Assembly: GCF_024198255.1 (NCBI RefSeq)
Contig: NZ_JAJVKW010000002.1
Coordinates: 744,001 to 808,000 of the forward strand
DNA length: 64,000 nt
From: Myxococcus guangdongensis
Lineage (GTDB): Bacteria > Myxococcota > Myxococcia > Myxococcales > Myxococcaceae
Reading direction: 5' to 3'
Shown in pieces: positions 41,916 to 51,944 of the stretch (within the stretch, counting starts at the first letter, position 1; each line of letters opens with the position of its first letter). The notes under the pieces were generated by a model. That model was given only the letters and a program-made list of their open reading frames with translations, did no database searches and was not told the DNA's origin. A program made the position numbers and the translations under genes.

Positions 41916-44173
41916 CGGCTCGCCTCCGCCGAGCGTCCCACCAGCTCGCGGAGCTGGGTGAGGTCCAGCGGCTTGGAAATCTTCAAGTTGGGAACCTCGC
42001 GCAGGAAGGACACCGTGCGCGGCGTGAAGGCGCCCCCCGTCATGAACACCATGCGGCCCGCCTGCTCCGGCGCGCTGCGGCCCAGCTCGTTGTACAGGTC
42101 CATGCCCGTCATGCCCGGCATCATCACGTCACAGAGGATGAGGTCGAAGCGGCTCCCCTCGTTGAGCAGCCGCAGCGCCGCCTGCGCGCTGTTCGCCGTG
42201 GCCACCTCGTGGTCCGCCGCCAACGAGCGCTGCAACGCCAGCGTCACGTTCGGCTCGTCGTCCACCACCAGGATGCGCGCCCGCGTGTTCGTCGGCACCA
42301 CCGCCTGCAGCCTCGGCAACAGCTCCAGCTCCCGCGTGGCCGCGCGCAGCACGACGCGGAACGTGCTGCCCTTGCCCGGCTCGCTCTCCGCGTGGATGGA
42401 GCCCCCCATGGACTCGATGATGCCGTGGCAGATGGACAACCCCAGCCCCGTCCCCACGCCCACCGGCTTGGTGGTGAAGAACGGGTCGAAGATGCGGTCC
42501 ATCACCTCCGCCGTCATCCCGATGCCCGTGTCCCGCACCTCCACCAACACGCGGCCCCGGTCTCCCGCGCGGATGACCACGCGGATTTCATGCTCGTGCT
42601 CGGGCGAGCGGTCCTCCGGAATCGCCTGCGCCGCGTTGAGCAGCAGGTTCAGGAACACCTGACACAGCCGCGACTCGCTGGCCTCCACCGGCGCCACCGG
42701 CTCGAACTCCGTCACCAGTCGCGCGCGGTGACGGATGACGTTGTCCGCCATCTTGCACGCCAGCTCCACCGCGCGCCGCACGTCCACCGGCATCAGCCGC
42801 ACTTCCTGCTCGCCGCGCGCGAAGACCTTCAAGTCGCGCACGATGGTGGCGATGCGCTCGGCGCCCTCCGTCGTCTCCCGCACCAGCTGCTGCAGCGAGG
42901 CGATGGCCGCCGCGGGCACCTGGCTCTCCATCCGCTCCAGGCCCTCGCGCACCAGGTGCAGGTTGACCAGCATGTACGCCAGCGGGTTGTTGATTTCGTG
43001 CGCCACCCCCGCGCCCAGCGTGCCCACCGACGCCAGCCGGTCCGCCACGACGAGGTGCGCCTGGAGCTGCTTGCGCTCCGACGTGTCGCGGTGGACCATG
43101 ATGTTGGCAATCGTGCGGCCCTCGCTGTCGCGCAGCGGGACGACGACGGACTCACACCAGCAGGTGGTGCCGTCGCGGCGCTTGAACTCCAGCTCCCCCG
43201 TCCACCGGCCCTGCTTCTCCAGCCCGGCGAGCACCATGCCCGTCATCCGGTCCGGCTCGTCGGGGTGCAGCACACGGAAGAGCGTCTGTCCCAGCGCCTC
43301 CGACTTGTTGCGGCCGAACATCCGCTCCGCGCTGGCGTTCCAGTCGATGATGCCGCCGCCCAAATCCGTAATCACCACGCCGTCGTAGATGCTCTCGAAG
43401 ATGAGCGCCTGGCGCGCCAGCTCCTGCTCGGCCTGCTTGCGGGCGGTGATGTCCATCACCGTGCCCGTCACCCGCGCGGGCATCCCCGAGGCGTCACACA
43501 GCACGTCCCCCTTGCAGGAAATCCAGCGCCACCCGCTGCCCTGCGGTTCGATGCGGTATTCCACATCCACCTGCGTCTTCTTCTCCAACGCGATGGACAG
43601 GGACTCCCGCACGCGCGGCAGGTCGGCGGGGTGCACCACCTCCTCGAGCTCCATGGCGCGGCCGGACAGCTTGCCCACGGGCAGCCCCAACAGCCGGTCC
43701 ACCTGCTCGCTCCACGTCACCCGGCCGCTCTGCGCGTTCCAATCCCAGATGCCCACGCGCGCGGCGGACAGCGCCTGGCGCAGCGCCTCCTCGCGCTGCT
43801 CGAGCAGCTCCCGCTTGGAGAAGCGGAACACCGTGACGGTGCCAATCTGGAGCCGGTCGCCCTCCTGGAGCTCCGCCGTGGCGATGGGCGTGCCGTTGAG
43901 CAGGGTGCCGTTGGTGGACTCCAGATCCGTGACATGGCAGCCCCCGTCCGGCAGCCGGACGATGCGGGCATGCTTGCGCGACACGCCATGGTCGTCGATG
44001 CGCACCGTGGCCTCGGAGCCCCGGCCGATGATGTGCTCGCCGGGCTCCAGCCGGTACGCCTTGCCGATGGCCGCGGGCGTCGTGGTGCTGATGAGGATGA
44101 GGCAGGCTCCCGTCGAGGACGGCGGAGCCAGCGCCAGACCGGCGCAGGTCGTGAGGTCATCCAATGTCGTCAT
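41912..44173 (-). CDS. hybrid histidine kinase: FHA-PAS-PAS-HisKA-HATPase-receiver
   Basis: 753 aa, soluble. The FHA domain is at residues about 25-120 (GEHIIGRGSEATVRIDD, SRKHARIV, LESTNGTLLNG). Two PAS domains follow (about 135-250 and 255-375). HisKA has the His in GAGVAHEINNPLAYML; HATPase has NLLLNAAQAI and GTGLGLSICHG. A C-terminal receiver has its Asp in LILCDVMMPGMTG. FHA binds phosphothreonine, which ties this kinase to Ser/Thr kinase signalling; a Hanks-type kinase gene lies directly divergent. ATG 44173 follows GGGGGGC. It is translationally coupled to the OPT transporter. Confidence 0.93.
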   Translation of the reverse strand: MTTLDDLTTCAGLALAPPSSTGACLILISTTTPAAIGKAYRLEPGEHIIGRGSEATVRIDDHGVSRKHARIVRLPDGGCHVTDLESTNGTLLNGTPIATAELQEGDRLQIGTVTVFRFSKRELLEQREEALRQALSAARVGIWDWNAQSGRVTWSEQVDRLLGLPVGKLSGRAMELEEVVHPADLPRVRESLSIALEKKTQVDVEYRIEPQGSGWRWISCKGDVLCDASGMPARVTGTVMDITARKQAEQELARQALIFESIYDGVVITDLGGGIIDWNASAERMFGRNKSEALGQTLFRVLHPDEPDRMTGMVLAGLEKQGRWTGELEFKRRDGTTCWCESVVVPLRDSEGRTIANIMVHRDTSERKQLQAHLVVADRLASVGTLGAGVAHEINNPLAYMLVNLHLVREGLERMESQVPAAAIASLQQLVRETTEGAERIATIVRDLKVFARGEQEVRLMPVDVRRAVELACKMADNVIRHRARLVTEFEPVAPVEASESRLCQVFLNLLLNAAQAIPEDRSPEHEHEIRVVIRAGDRGRVLVEVRDTGIGMTAEVMDRIFDPFFTTKPVGVGTGLGLSICHGIIESMGGSIHAESEPGKGSTFRVVLRAATRELELLPRLQAVVPTNTRARILVVDDEPNVTLALQRSLAADHEVATANSAQAALRLLNEGSRFDLILCDVMMPGMTGMDLYNELGRSAPEQAGRMVFMTGGAFTPRTVSFLREVPNLKISKPLDLTQLRELVGRSAEASR

Positions 44174-44455
44174 CAAGCAGCCCCCCGGCACCCCGCGCCG
44201 CGTCCGTCCACTCCACCTGCCCCAGCTTGCACGCGTGGTGTCACGTCCCGAGAATCCAGCAGTCCCCGGGGCCAGCGTCCAACCACCCCGGGTGATGGGG
44301 CCTTGGAGCATACGCCAGGCAACATCTGCCCCCGCGCCCCCGACCCGAGGTGATGGGTGGTGAACGCCCAGGTAGGATTGCCGCGCCGCGGCGGACGCTT
44401 CGGGCCCAGGGCATGCAGCGGGCGTCCTGGGGGCGGTGCTAGGGTGGGACGCCAC
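44174..44455. other. divergent promoter region between FHA-kinase and Ser/Thr kinase genes
   Basis: 282 bp. It contains a loose repeat of CCCGGGTGATGGGG and CCGAGGTGATGGGT about 50 bp apart but no clear promoter or operator. The kinase frame is open into this region without a good ribosome site. Confidence 0.5.
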
Positions 44456-45859
44456 ATGGCGGCCGACTCCGAGAGCACGTTCCGCATCCAGGCACGCGCG
44501 GATCTCCATGGCGCCGAGCGGGCAAAAGGGGATGCGGGCCGAGGCCCGGGAACACTTGCGGGCGAGTACGTCCTCAAGGCCCTGCTGGCCTCCGGCGGAC
44601 ATGGCAGCGTCTATGAAGCCGAGCACCGCATCCTCGGCCGACGGGCCGCGGTGAAGGTGCTCCACCCCCACCTGGCGGATCAGGGCGAGATGCTCAAGCG
44701 CTTCGTGCGCGAGGCCCGGGTGGTGAACCAGATACGCCACCCCAACATCGTGGACGTCTATGACTTCGGGCTGATGCCGGACGGCAGCCCCTACTACGTC
44801 ATGGAGCTGCTCGCCGGGCGCACCCTGGGCCAGGTGGTGCAGGAGCGCGGCCGGCTGTCGGCGTCCCGCGCGCGCGCCTACCTGGAGCCGGTGTGCGGCG
44901 CGCTGGAGGCGGCGCACCGCGCGGGCGTCGTCCACCGCGACTTGAAGGCCAGCAACATCCTCGTCGTGGAGGAGGGTGAGAAGCCTCGGGTGAAGCTGCT
45001 CGACTTCGGCATCGCCAAGCTCCTGTCCGCGGAGGCCACCCAGGAGGGGCTCACCATCGCCGGCCAGCGGCTGGGCACCGCCCACGCCATGGCCCCCGAG
45101 CAGTTCCGCGGGGGCACCATCGGCCCGCACACGGACATCTACGCGCTGGGGGTGCTCCTGCACCAGCTGCTCACCGGCCGCTACCCCTTCCTCTGCGAGG
45201 ACCGGATGGAGCTGGAGCGGCTGCACCTGGAAGCCCCCGCGCCCCGGCCCAGCGCCATCGCCCCGGTCTCCCCGGCCGTGGACCAGGTGGTGCTGCGCTG
45301 TCTGGAGAAGGACGCCAGCCGCCGCTTCGGCAGCGTGGGCGCGTTCCTGGCCGCGCTCGCCGACGCCGCGGAGGAGCCCGTGCAGCCCACCCACCGCAGC
45401 CGGCTGGCGCTCGCCGTCCACGCGGAGGTGGTGCTGTCGTCGGCCGCGGCCCAGGACGACGACGCGATGTACGCGGTGCTCGCGGACGTGCTGGATGGGC
45501 TGGAGCAGGGGCTGCGCGGCGGGGGCTTCCTCCTGGCGCTGCAGTCCGGCACCACGCTGCTCGCCGTGCGCCCCCTGGAGAACGGCTCGCCCACCCCCGA
45601 GCGAACGACGTACCTGCGCGAGGCGGAGCGCTCGCTGCGCATCCTCCAGCAGGCCGCGCAGAAGCTCGCCGACCCCGTGGATGCCCAGGTCCACCTGTGC
45701 CTGCACCTGGGACAAGCAGAGACGCGCGGCGACACCGGCGAATCCGAAATCGTCGGCGGCCCCGTCACCGATGTGAGTGCCTGGAGGCTGCGCGGACCGG
45801 AGGGTTTCGCCCTCACCCCCGCCGCCGCGCTGAGCCTGGAGTTTCCAGAGCCTCTCTAG
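44456..45859 (+). CDS. Hanks-type Ser/Thr protein kinase with C-terminal cyclase-like domain
   Basis: 467 aa. The kinase domain (about 38-305) is complete: Lys67 (AAVKVLH), Glu in REARVV, HRDLKASN with Asp162, and LLDFGIAK with Asp183. Residues about 315-467 resemble a degenerate class III nucleotide cyclase-type module (LALAVHAEVVLSS, VHLCLHLGQAETRGD), without obvious catalytic residues, so likely regulatory. There is no transmembrane segment. ATG 44456 is chosen; the upstream frame is open. It is divergent from the FHA-histidine kinase, a plausible phosphothreonine partner. Confidence 0.88.
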   Translation: MAADSESTFRIQARADLHGAERAKGDAGRGPGTLAGEYVLKALLASGGHGSVYEAEHRILGRRAAVKVLHPHLADQGEMLKRFVREARVVNQIRHPNIVDVYDFGLMPDGSPYYVMELLAGRTLGQVVQERGRLSASRARAYLEPVCGALEAAHRAGVVHRDLKASNILVVEEGEKPRVKLLDFGIAKLLSAEATQEGLTIAGQRLGTAHAMAPEQFRGGTIGPHTDIYALGVLLHQLLTGRYPFLCEDRMELERLHLEAPAPRPSAIAPVSPAVDQVVLRCLEKDASRRFGSVGAFLAALADAAEEPVQPTHRSRLALAVHAEVVLSSAAAQDDDAMYAVLADVLDGLEQGLRGGGFLLALQSGTTLLAVRPLENGSPTPERTTYLREAERSLRILQQAAQKLADPVDAQVHLCLHLGQAETRGDTGESEIVGGPVTDVSAWRLRGPEGFALTPAAALSLEFPEPL

Positions 45860-45899
45860 TTTTTCCTGAAATACAAATTCTCCGTTGAGTCCCGTCCAT

Positions 45900-45925
45900 C
45901 CAGACCTGACTGGGTCTAGGATTTT
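45900..45925 (+). terminator. probable terminator after the Ser/Thr kinase gene
   Basis: CCAGACC and GGTCTAGG form a stem with a small bulge and a loop of about 6 nt, followed by ATTTTA. It lies 40 bp past the kinase stop in a patch that is unusually AT-rich for this window. Confidence 0.5.
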
Positions 45926-46023
45926 ACAACCCCGCTGTCATTGATTCGACTGGAGAAGAAAATTCCTCCGTAGCGGCATGCGCAAAGGGAAACCCCCTAC
46001 GAATCTTGTCGAACCCATCAGTT

Positions 46024-46047
46024 TTCAGCGCGATTGGGAGCGCTGAA
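46024..46047 (+). promoter_or_regulatory. leader hairpin before the NGLST-repeat gene
   Basis: A perfect 8-bp inverted repeat, TTCAGCGC-N8-GCGCTGAA, ends 56 bp before ATG 46104. It could be an operator or an mRNA leader structure. It lies at the end of the AT-rich intergenic stretch 45860-46020. Confidence 0.4.
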
Positions 46048-46103
46048 GCGGGTGGGCGACAAGGTGGTCAGCCCTCGCTGGCCACCACACACGGGGGAAA
46101 CGC

Positions 46104-47108
46104 ATGCACCGCATTCCTGCTTCGCAGTCGCGTCGCCACACCACTTCCATCCGCCGTTGGGTTCGCGGATGCGGGGTGGGGCTCCTGGGTTGGGGACTCG
46201 GGATGGGGGCGGCGGGATGCGGGGTGGAGCTGGAGCCGGTGGGAGAGGAGCTGGGGCAGCTGCGCGTGCACGCGCTGTCCGTCAACGGCCTGTCCACCAA
46301 CGGCCTGTCCACCAACGGCCTGTCCACCAATGGCCTGTCCACCAATGGCCTGTCCACCAACGGCCTGTCCACCAACGGCTTCAGGGATTGGTTCAACCAG
46401 GACCCGAGCACGGCGGACGCGGTGATGTCGTACGTGGTGACGTGCGCGGTGGCGGCGGGGCAGACGCGCACCTTCACCAACCCGGTGACGGGGGTCCAGT
46501 ACACGTGGCTGGGCTCGCTGGGGCTGGCGACGAACTGGGCGAACGGGGTGGGGGCGACGCCGGCGGAGCAGCAGGTGGTGTCCGCGTGCCTGGCGGCGCA
46601 CGCGAACAAGTACGGCCTGCATGTGCCCATCTCCGTGCTGGGTCGCGTCGCGGTGACCAACCCCAACACCCCGGCTCCAGCCATCCCCTACACCCAGGCG
46701 GAGCTGGACCTCTACAGCGAGAGGGAGGCCTGCTACTTCGGCAACCTCTTCGACGGCACGGGCGTGTTCGCGGCCAATGACCAGCCGTACCTCGCCGCGG
46801 AGCGGAGCACGCCTCGCACGTGTGGCCTCGCCTCGAGCGCCACGCAGCAGTGCCCGCCCATCACCCACCTGGGCATGTGCGCGACGCTGTGCACGCCGGC
46901 GCGTGTCACCAACGCCAACAACGTCACCACGGACCTGCCCTACTACGAGTCGTGCACGCACAACGGGAAGACCTACCAGCCCATCACCGCGCGCATCCGC
47001 CCCGCTGAAATCTATCGGTGCGGGGATGGCGTCTGCCAGTTCACCGAGCGCTGCGGCACCGGCACCACCGCGCTGAGCTGCAAGGCCGACTGCGGCGCCT
47101 GCCCCTGA
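46104..47108 (+). CDS. secreted lipoprotein with NGLST pentapeptide repeats and Cys-rich C terminus
   Basis: 334 aa. A long n-region and hydrophobic stretch end in a lipobox-like GAAGC (Cys39). Residues about 58-92 are pentapeptide NGLST repeats. The central part (about 95-300) is a Cys-containing domain of unknown fold seen as WFNQDPSTADAVMSYVVTCA and CYFGNLFDGTGVFAAND. The end, CGDGVCQFTERC and CKADCGAC, is the Cys pattern common in myxobacterial extracellular proteins. I recognise the architecture as myxobacterial but not the function. It has its own promoter region. Confidence 0.82.
   Translation: MHRIPASQSRRHTTSIRRWVRGCGVGLLGWGLGMGAAGCGVELEPVGEELGQLRVHALSVNGLSTNGLSTNGLSTNGLSTNGLSTNGLSTNGFRDWFNQDPSTADAVMSYVVTCAVAAGQTRTFTNPVTGVQYTWLGSLGLATNWANGVGATPAEQQVVSACLAAHANKYGLHVPISVLGRVAVTNPNTPAPAIPYTQAELDLYSEREACYFGNLFDGTGVFAANDQPYLAAERSTPRTCGLASSATQQCPPITHLGMCATLCTPARVTNANNVTTDLPYYESCTHNGKTYQPITARIRPAEIYRCGDGVCQFTERCGTGTTALSCKADCGACP
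46284..46373 (+). repeat. six 15-bp coding repeats (NGLST)
   Basis: Six consecutive copies of AACGGCCTGTCCACC, two with the third-position change AATGGC, then a seventh partial copy. Each encodes Asn-Gly-Leu-Ser-Thr. The near-identity of codons suggests recent expansion by slippage; copy number may vary among strains. Confidence 0.95.
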
Positions 47109-47231
47109 GGGCCGTGCGCCATCCGCTGCCAGACATTCGCGGGCGGGCACGGACCTTGTCGGTGGGGACGTCCTCGGAGGTGGTGCTAGCCTCACCCCAT
47201 TCCCGAGGTCGTGTCCGACTGGGGAGGTGGC

Positions 47232-48428
47232 ATGGACAAGCATCACGTCCTGGACGCGCCCGAGGGCGCGGACATCGCGGGCTACCGGGTGGAGGCGTTG
47301 CTGGGCGCGGGAGGGTGCGGCGTGGTGTACCGCGCCTCTCGCGATGGGGCTCCCGTGGCGCTCAAGCTGCAGTCGCTGGAGCAGTTGGGGGGCTGGGCCC
47401 TGCGGGAGGTGGCCATCCTCACGCGGCTGGCGCATCGCAACGTGGTGGGCTTCCGCGCGGGTGGGCTCTTTCCTTCCGAGTCCCCCGCGTGGCTCTACCT
47501 GGCGATGGAGTACGTGAGGGGGCGTCCGCTGGCGCAGTGGGTGGAGGAGGAGAACCCCTCCGCGCGCGGGGCCGCGACGCTGGCGCTGGGCATGGCGCGG
47601 GGGCTGGAGGCGGCGCACACGGCGGACGTGCTCCACCGCGACATCAAGGAGGACAACGTCGTCGTGCGCGAGGAGGACGGCACGCCGGTGTTGATGGACT
47701 TCGGCGTGGGGGACTACTCGGGGGCACCCCGGCTGCCGCGCGGGGTGCTGCCACCGGGGACGCCGCGCTACCGCAGTCCGGAGGCGCTGGCCTTCCGACG
47801 CGCGCATCCCGACGGGGTGTACCCGCCCACGTCCGCGGATGACCTGTATGCGCTGGGCGTGGTGCTCTACTGGATGCTCACCGCGCGCCATCCGTTCGTG
47901 GACGTGGAGACGCCCGAGGGCGAGCTGGCCGTCATCCACCATCCGCCGGTGTCGCCGCACGTGCTCAACCCGAGGGTGCCGTGGGCGTTGAGCGAGCTGT
48001 GCTCGCGGCTGTTGTCCAAGCAGCCCTGGCGGCGCGGCACCGCGGGCACCTGGTGCTCGGTGCTGGAGGCGGAGCTCGTGTCGGCGGACGGCGCGTGGGA
48101 CGCGCCGCTGTTCCCCGACGTGGCGGAGGTGCCCGAAGACGGACAGGGAGTCCGGCCTCCATCGAGGGGCCGGCGCGGGGCGGCCAGCTCCGGTGGCCTG
48201 CCCGCGTATCAGCCGACGTCCGCCGCCGAGCCAGCAGCGCCCCAGCTCGTCGTCCGGGCACGGCCCGCGGCGAGGACGGCGCACGGGCGAGGATTTCCGC
48301 GCGTCATGCTCGCGGTGGGCATGGGCGCGTGTCTGGTGGGCGGCGCGTGCTGGGCCCGGCGCGCGCAGCCGTCGGAGTTCCCGGCGGCGCCGGACAGCCG
48401 CGCCCCACAGGCTCCGCGCGCGCGGTGA
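47232..48428 (+). CDS. membrane-anchored Hanks-type Ser/Thr protein kinase
   Basis: 398 aa. The kinase domain is residues about 18-280: Gly-rich GAGGCGVVY, Lys45 (VALKLQ), HRDIKEDN with Asp137, and DFG 156-158. A disordered Pro/Ala-rich stretch is followed by one transmembrane helix (about residues 360-377) and a short tail outside. ATG 47232 follows GGGGAGG (5 nt). There is no extracellular sensor domain, so localisation or a partner may provide the signal. A histidine kinase follows after 279 bp. Confidence 0.9.
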   Translation: MDKHHVLDAPEGADIAGYRVEALLGAGGCGVVYRASRDGAPVALKLQSLEQLGGWALREVAILTRLAHRNVVGFRAGGLFPSESPAWLYLAMEYVRGRPLAQWVEEENPSARGAATLALGMARGLEAAHTADVLHRDIKEDNVVVREEDGTPVLMDFGVGDYSGAPRLPRGVLPPGTPRYRSPEALAFRRAHPDGVYPPTSADDLYALGVVLYWMLTARHPFVDVETPEGELAVIHHPPVSPHVLNPRVPWALSELCSRLLSKQPWRRGTAGTWCSVLEAELVSADGAWDAPLFPDVAEVPEDGQGVRPPSRGRRGAASSGGLPAYQPTSAAEPAAPQLVVRARPAARTAHGRGFPRVMLAVGMGACLVGGACWARRAQPSEFPAAPDSRAPQAPRAR

Positions 48429-48707
48429 CACGCACCCGGTGGGCCCTCCATGCGTGCGTGCCCGCATCGCACCTCGCGCGCCCACCCGCGCCGCCGCTCT
48501 CTGACATCCGCGCAAGCTTCCACCGCCCAACGGTGGTGCCGACGCGGGGGCGCGCCGCCGTCGACTACCCACCTGGAAGGGCTTTGGCCCCCGCGTCAGA
48601 CGACATCGGCTCCTTGCCCGGGCCGTCCCGGCGGTGTTGACTGGGAGCGTCCACCCCGTCCCCGCGCTCTTCGTGGGCTGGACACCTGACGCTGGGATTG
48701 CGACGTG
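48429..48707. other. intergenic region, nothing clear
   Basis: 279 bp between the Ser/Thr kinase and the histidine kinase. I see no terminator with a T run, no clear promoter and no credible small gene. Confidence 0.5.
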
Positions 48708-49709
<1,002 letters not shown>

Positions 49710-50344
49710 CCACCTGGCTGTCGTAGGGCGTCATGCCCTCCATCGGCGGCGCGTACAGGTGCAGCGACACCGCGCCCCGACGCGACGAGTTGTGCACGCG
49801 GTGGATGGTGTCGGACTGTTCGATCATCAAGTCGCCCTCGTGGGCGCGCTCGACGACGGCCGGCAGCAGCCGGTCTCCGGCCCAGTCGTAACGCGTCTCG
49901 TCCAGGCTCCCTTGCACGAGCAGCGACACGCCGGCGCTCCCTCCATGGTCATGCACGAGCGAGCCCTGCCCCGGCATCCAGCACACGAGCAAGAGCTCAC
50001 ACGCGTCCGTCTTCGCCAGCGTCGTGCGCACGTAGCGCTCGTCGTCGAACCGGACGAGCGAGCCCAAGAGCCCCCAGTCGGGGCGGCTGTCGCGAAGCCG
50101 CTCCACCAGCCACGTCAGCGACGGGACGGCGTCTGGGCCCTCTGGCAGTGACCAGCCGAGCAGGCTCTTCATGTCCGGGACCTCACGGTCCCAATCTCCT
50201 GAGGTGGAGCGCTCTCGCATGGGTCCTCCCGGGATGTGCGTGGGAGTGTGGACACGCCCTCGGACCCTGACCAGGGGTTGCCATCCGATTGTCCACACCG
50301 CCAGCGTGGATGCCGTCACGCGCAGGCGGACATAGGATTGCGGC

Positions 50345-51826
50345 GTGCAAGGACACAGCAGCCCATGGGATGTGGCCATCGTCGGGGGCGGGGCCAGCGG
50401 AACACTGTTGGCCATCCACCTCCTGAAGCAGGCACGCGCGCCACTGCGGGTGCTGCTGTTGGAGCGTGGGCGGAGCGTGGGCCAGGGGCTCGCCTACTCG
50501 ACCCGCAGCCAGCGTCACCTGCTCAACGTCCCCGCCGCGCGCATGGGCGCCTTCATGGAGGACCCGGAGCACTTCCTGCGCGCCGTGCGGCGACAGGCGC
50601 CCGACACGGCGCCCGGAGACTTCGTCCCCCGGCAGCGCTACGGCCAGTACCTGGCGGAGGTGCTGGAGGAGACCCGCGCGCGCGCGGCCGCCGGGGTGCG
50701 GCTGGAGACGCGGTCCGCGCAGGTGGTCTCGGTGCGCGAGCACGGCGGCCTGGCGACGCTGACGACCGATGACGGCGCGGAGCACGTCGCGCGCAGGGCG
50801 GTGCTGGCGCTGGGCAACGCGAGCCCCGCGGACCTCCGGGTGGAGGACGGCGGGCTGTACGCGAGCCCCCACTACCACCGGTCTCCCTGGGTCCACGACG
50901 CGCTCGGCGGCATCGGCGCGGGTGACGCGGTGCTGCTCATCGGCACGGGGCTCACCATGGTGGACGCGGTGCTGTCACTGGAGGAGCAGGGCCACACCGG
51001 CCCCCTGTACGCGCTGTCGAGGCACGGGCTGCTGCCCCACCGGCACGTGCGCGCCTCCTCGGGGACGTACGACTCGCCCGGCATCCGCGACGTGCTGCGC
51101 GCGCTGCGGCGCGAGGGCTTGAGGCCCCAGGACGACTCCACGGCGCACCCCATCCCCGTGCGCGTGCGCGCGCTGCTCCGGGTGCTGCGGCGCGAGGTGC
51201 GCCGGGCCACGGACGCGGGCGCGAGCTGGCGCGCGGTGGTGGACGCGCTCCGGCCGGTGACGGTGCCCCTGTGGCAGCGGCTGTCGGACGTGGAGCGGCG
51301 GCGCTTCCTGCGCCACCTGCGCTCCTACTGGGATGTCCACCGCCACCGGATGGCGCCCGGCGTCGCCGACGGGCTCGAGCAGCTGATGACCCAGGGGCGG
51401 CTGACGGTGCGCGCGGCCCGGGTGCGCGGCTTCCGGCTGGACGACTCCGGCACGGTCCACGCGCGAATCCTCCCCCGGGGCGAGGGCCGCGAGGAGCACC
51501 TCCAGGTCCGCCACGTGGTGAACTGCACCGGCCCCGAGGGCACCCTCACCCGCCACGGCCACCCGCTGCTCAAGCGCCTCGCGGACGAGGGGCGGCTGCG
51601 CCCGGACGCGCTGGGCCTGGGCCTGGACACCGACAGCCACGGCGCCCTGCTGGACTCGAACGGGCACGCCGGAGGGCTGCTCTACACCCTGGGGCCCCTG
51701 CGCCGGGGCGCGCTGTGGGAAACCACCGCCGTGCCGGAGATTCGTGCCCAGGCCCGCGGGCTCGCGGACCACCTGCTGGGCCGACTGAGTCATGGCCTCC
51801 TGCCCCCCCGCCGCAGCGCCGGCTGA
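50345..51826 (+). CDS. FAD/NAD(P)-binding oxidoreductase (YdhS-like)
   Basis: 493 aa from GTG. N-terminal FAD-binding VAIVGGGASGTLLAIHLL, then LNVPAARMGAFMEDPEHFL and a second nucleotide-binding AVLLIGTGLTMVDAVLSL, typical of the NAD_binding_9 family; CTGPEGTLTRHGHPLL occurs near the end. The reaction is unknown. It is divergent from the cysteine dioxygenase-like cupin with a 124-bp gap. Confidence 0.85.
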   Translation: MQGHSSPWDVAIVGGGASGTLLAIHLLKQARAPLRVLLLERGRSVGQGLAYSTRSQRHLLNVPAARMGAFMEDPEHFLRAVRRQAPDTAPGDFVPRQRYGQYLAEVLEETRARAAAGVRLETRSAQVVSVREHGGLATLTTDDGAEHVARRAVLALGNASPADLRVEDGGLYASPHYHRSPWVHDALGGIGAGDAVLLIGTGLTMVDAVLSLEEQGHTGPLYALSRHGLLPHRHVRASSGTYDSPGIRDVLRALRREGLRPQDDSTAHPIPVRVRALLRVLRREVRRATDAGASWRAVVDALRPVTVPLWQRLSDVERRRFLRHLRSYWDVHRHRMAPGVADGLEQLMTQGRLTVRAARVRGFRLDDSGTVHARILPRGEGREEHLQVRHVVNCTGPEGTLTRHGHPLLKRLADEGRLRPDALGLGLDTDSHGALLDSNGHAGGLLYTLGPLRRGALWETTAVPEIRAQARGLADHLLGRLSHGLLPPRRSAG

Positions 51827-51944
51827 CCCGCTGGCCGGACCCAGGCCCCCTGTCCTGGACGGCGAGTGAAGTCACGGAAGGATGACGCGGCGAGTCCCCC
51901 GCGCGGGGGTTTCATGCGAGGCTCCGCCCGCCGGACTCCCCCTC

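Noticed and set aside
46284..46373. Non-coding satellite or CRISPR-like repeat
   Set aside because: The 15-bp units are in frame within a credible lipoprotein gene and have no spacers.
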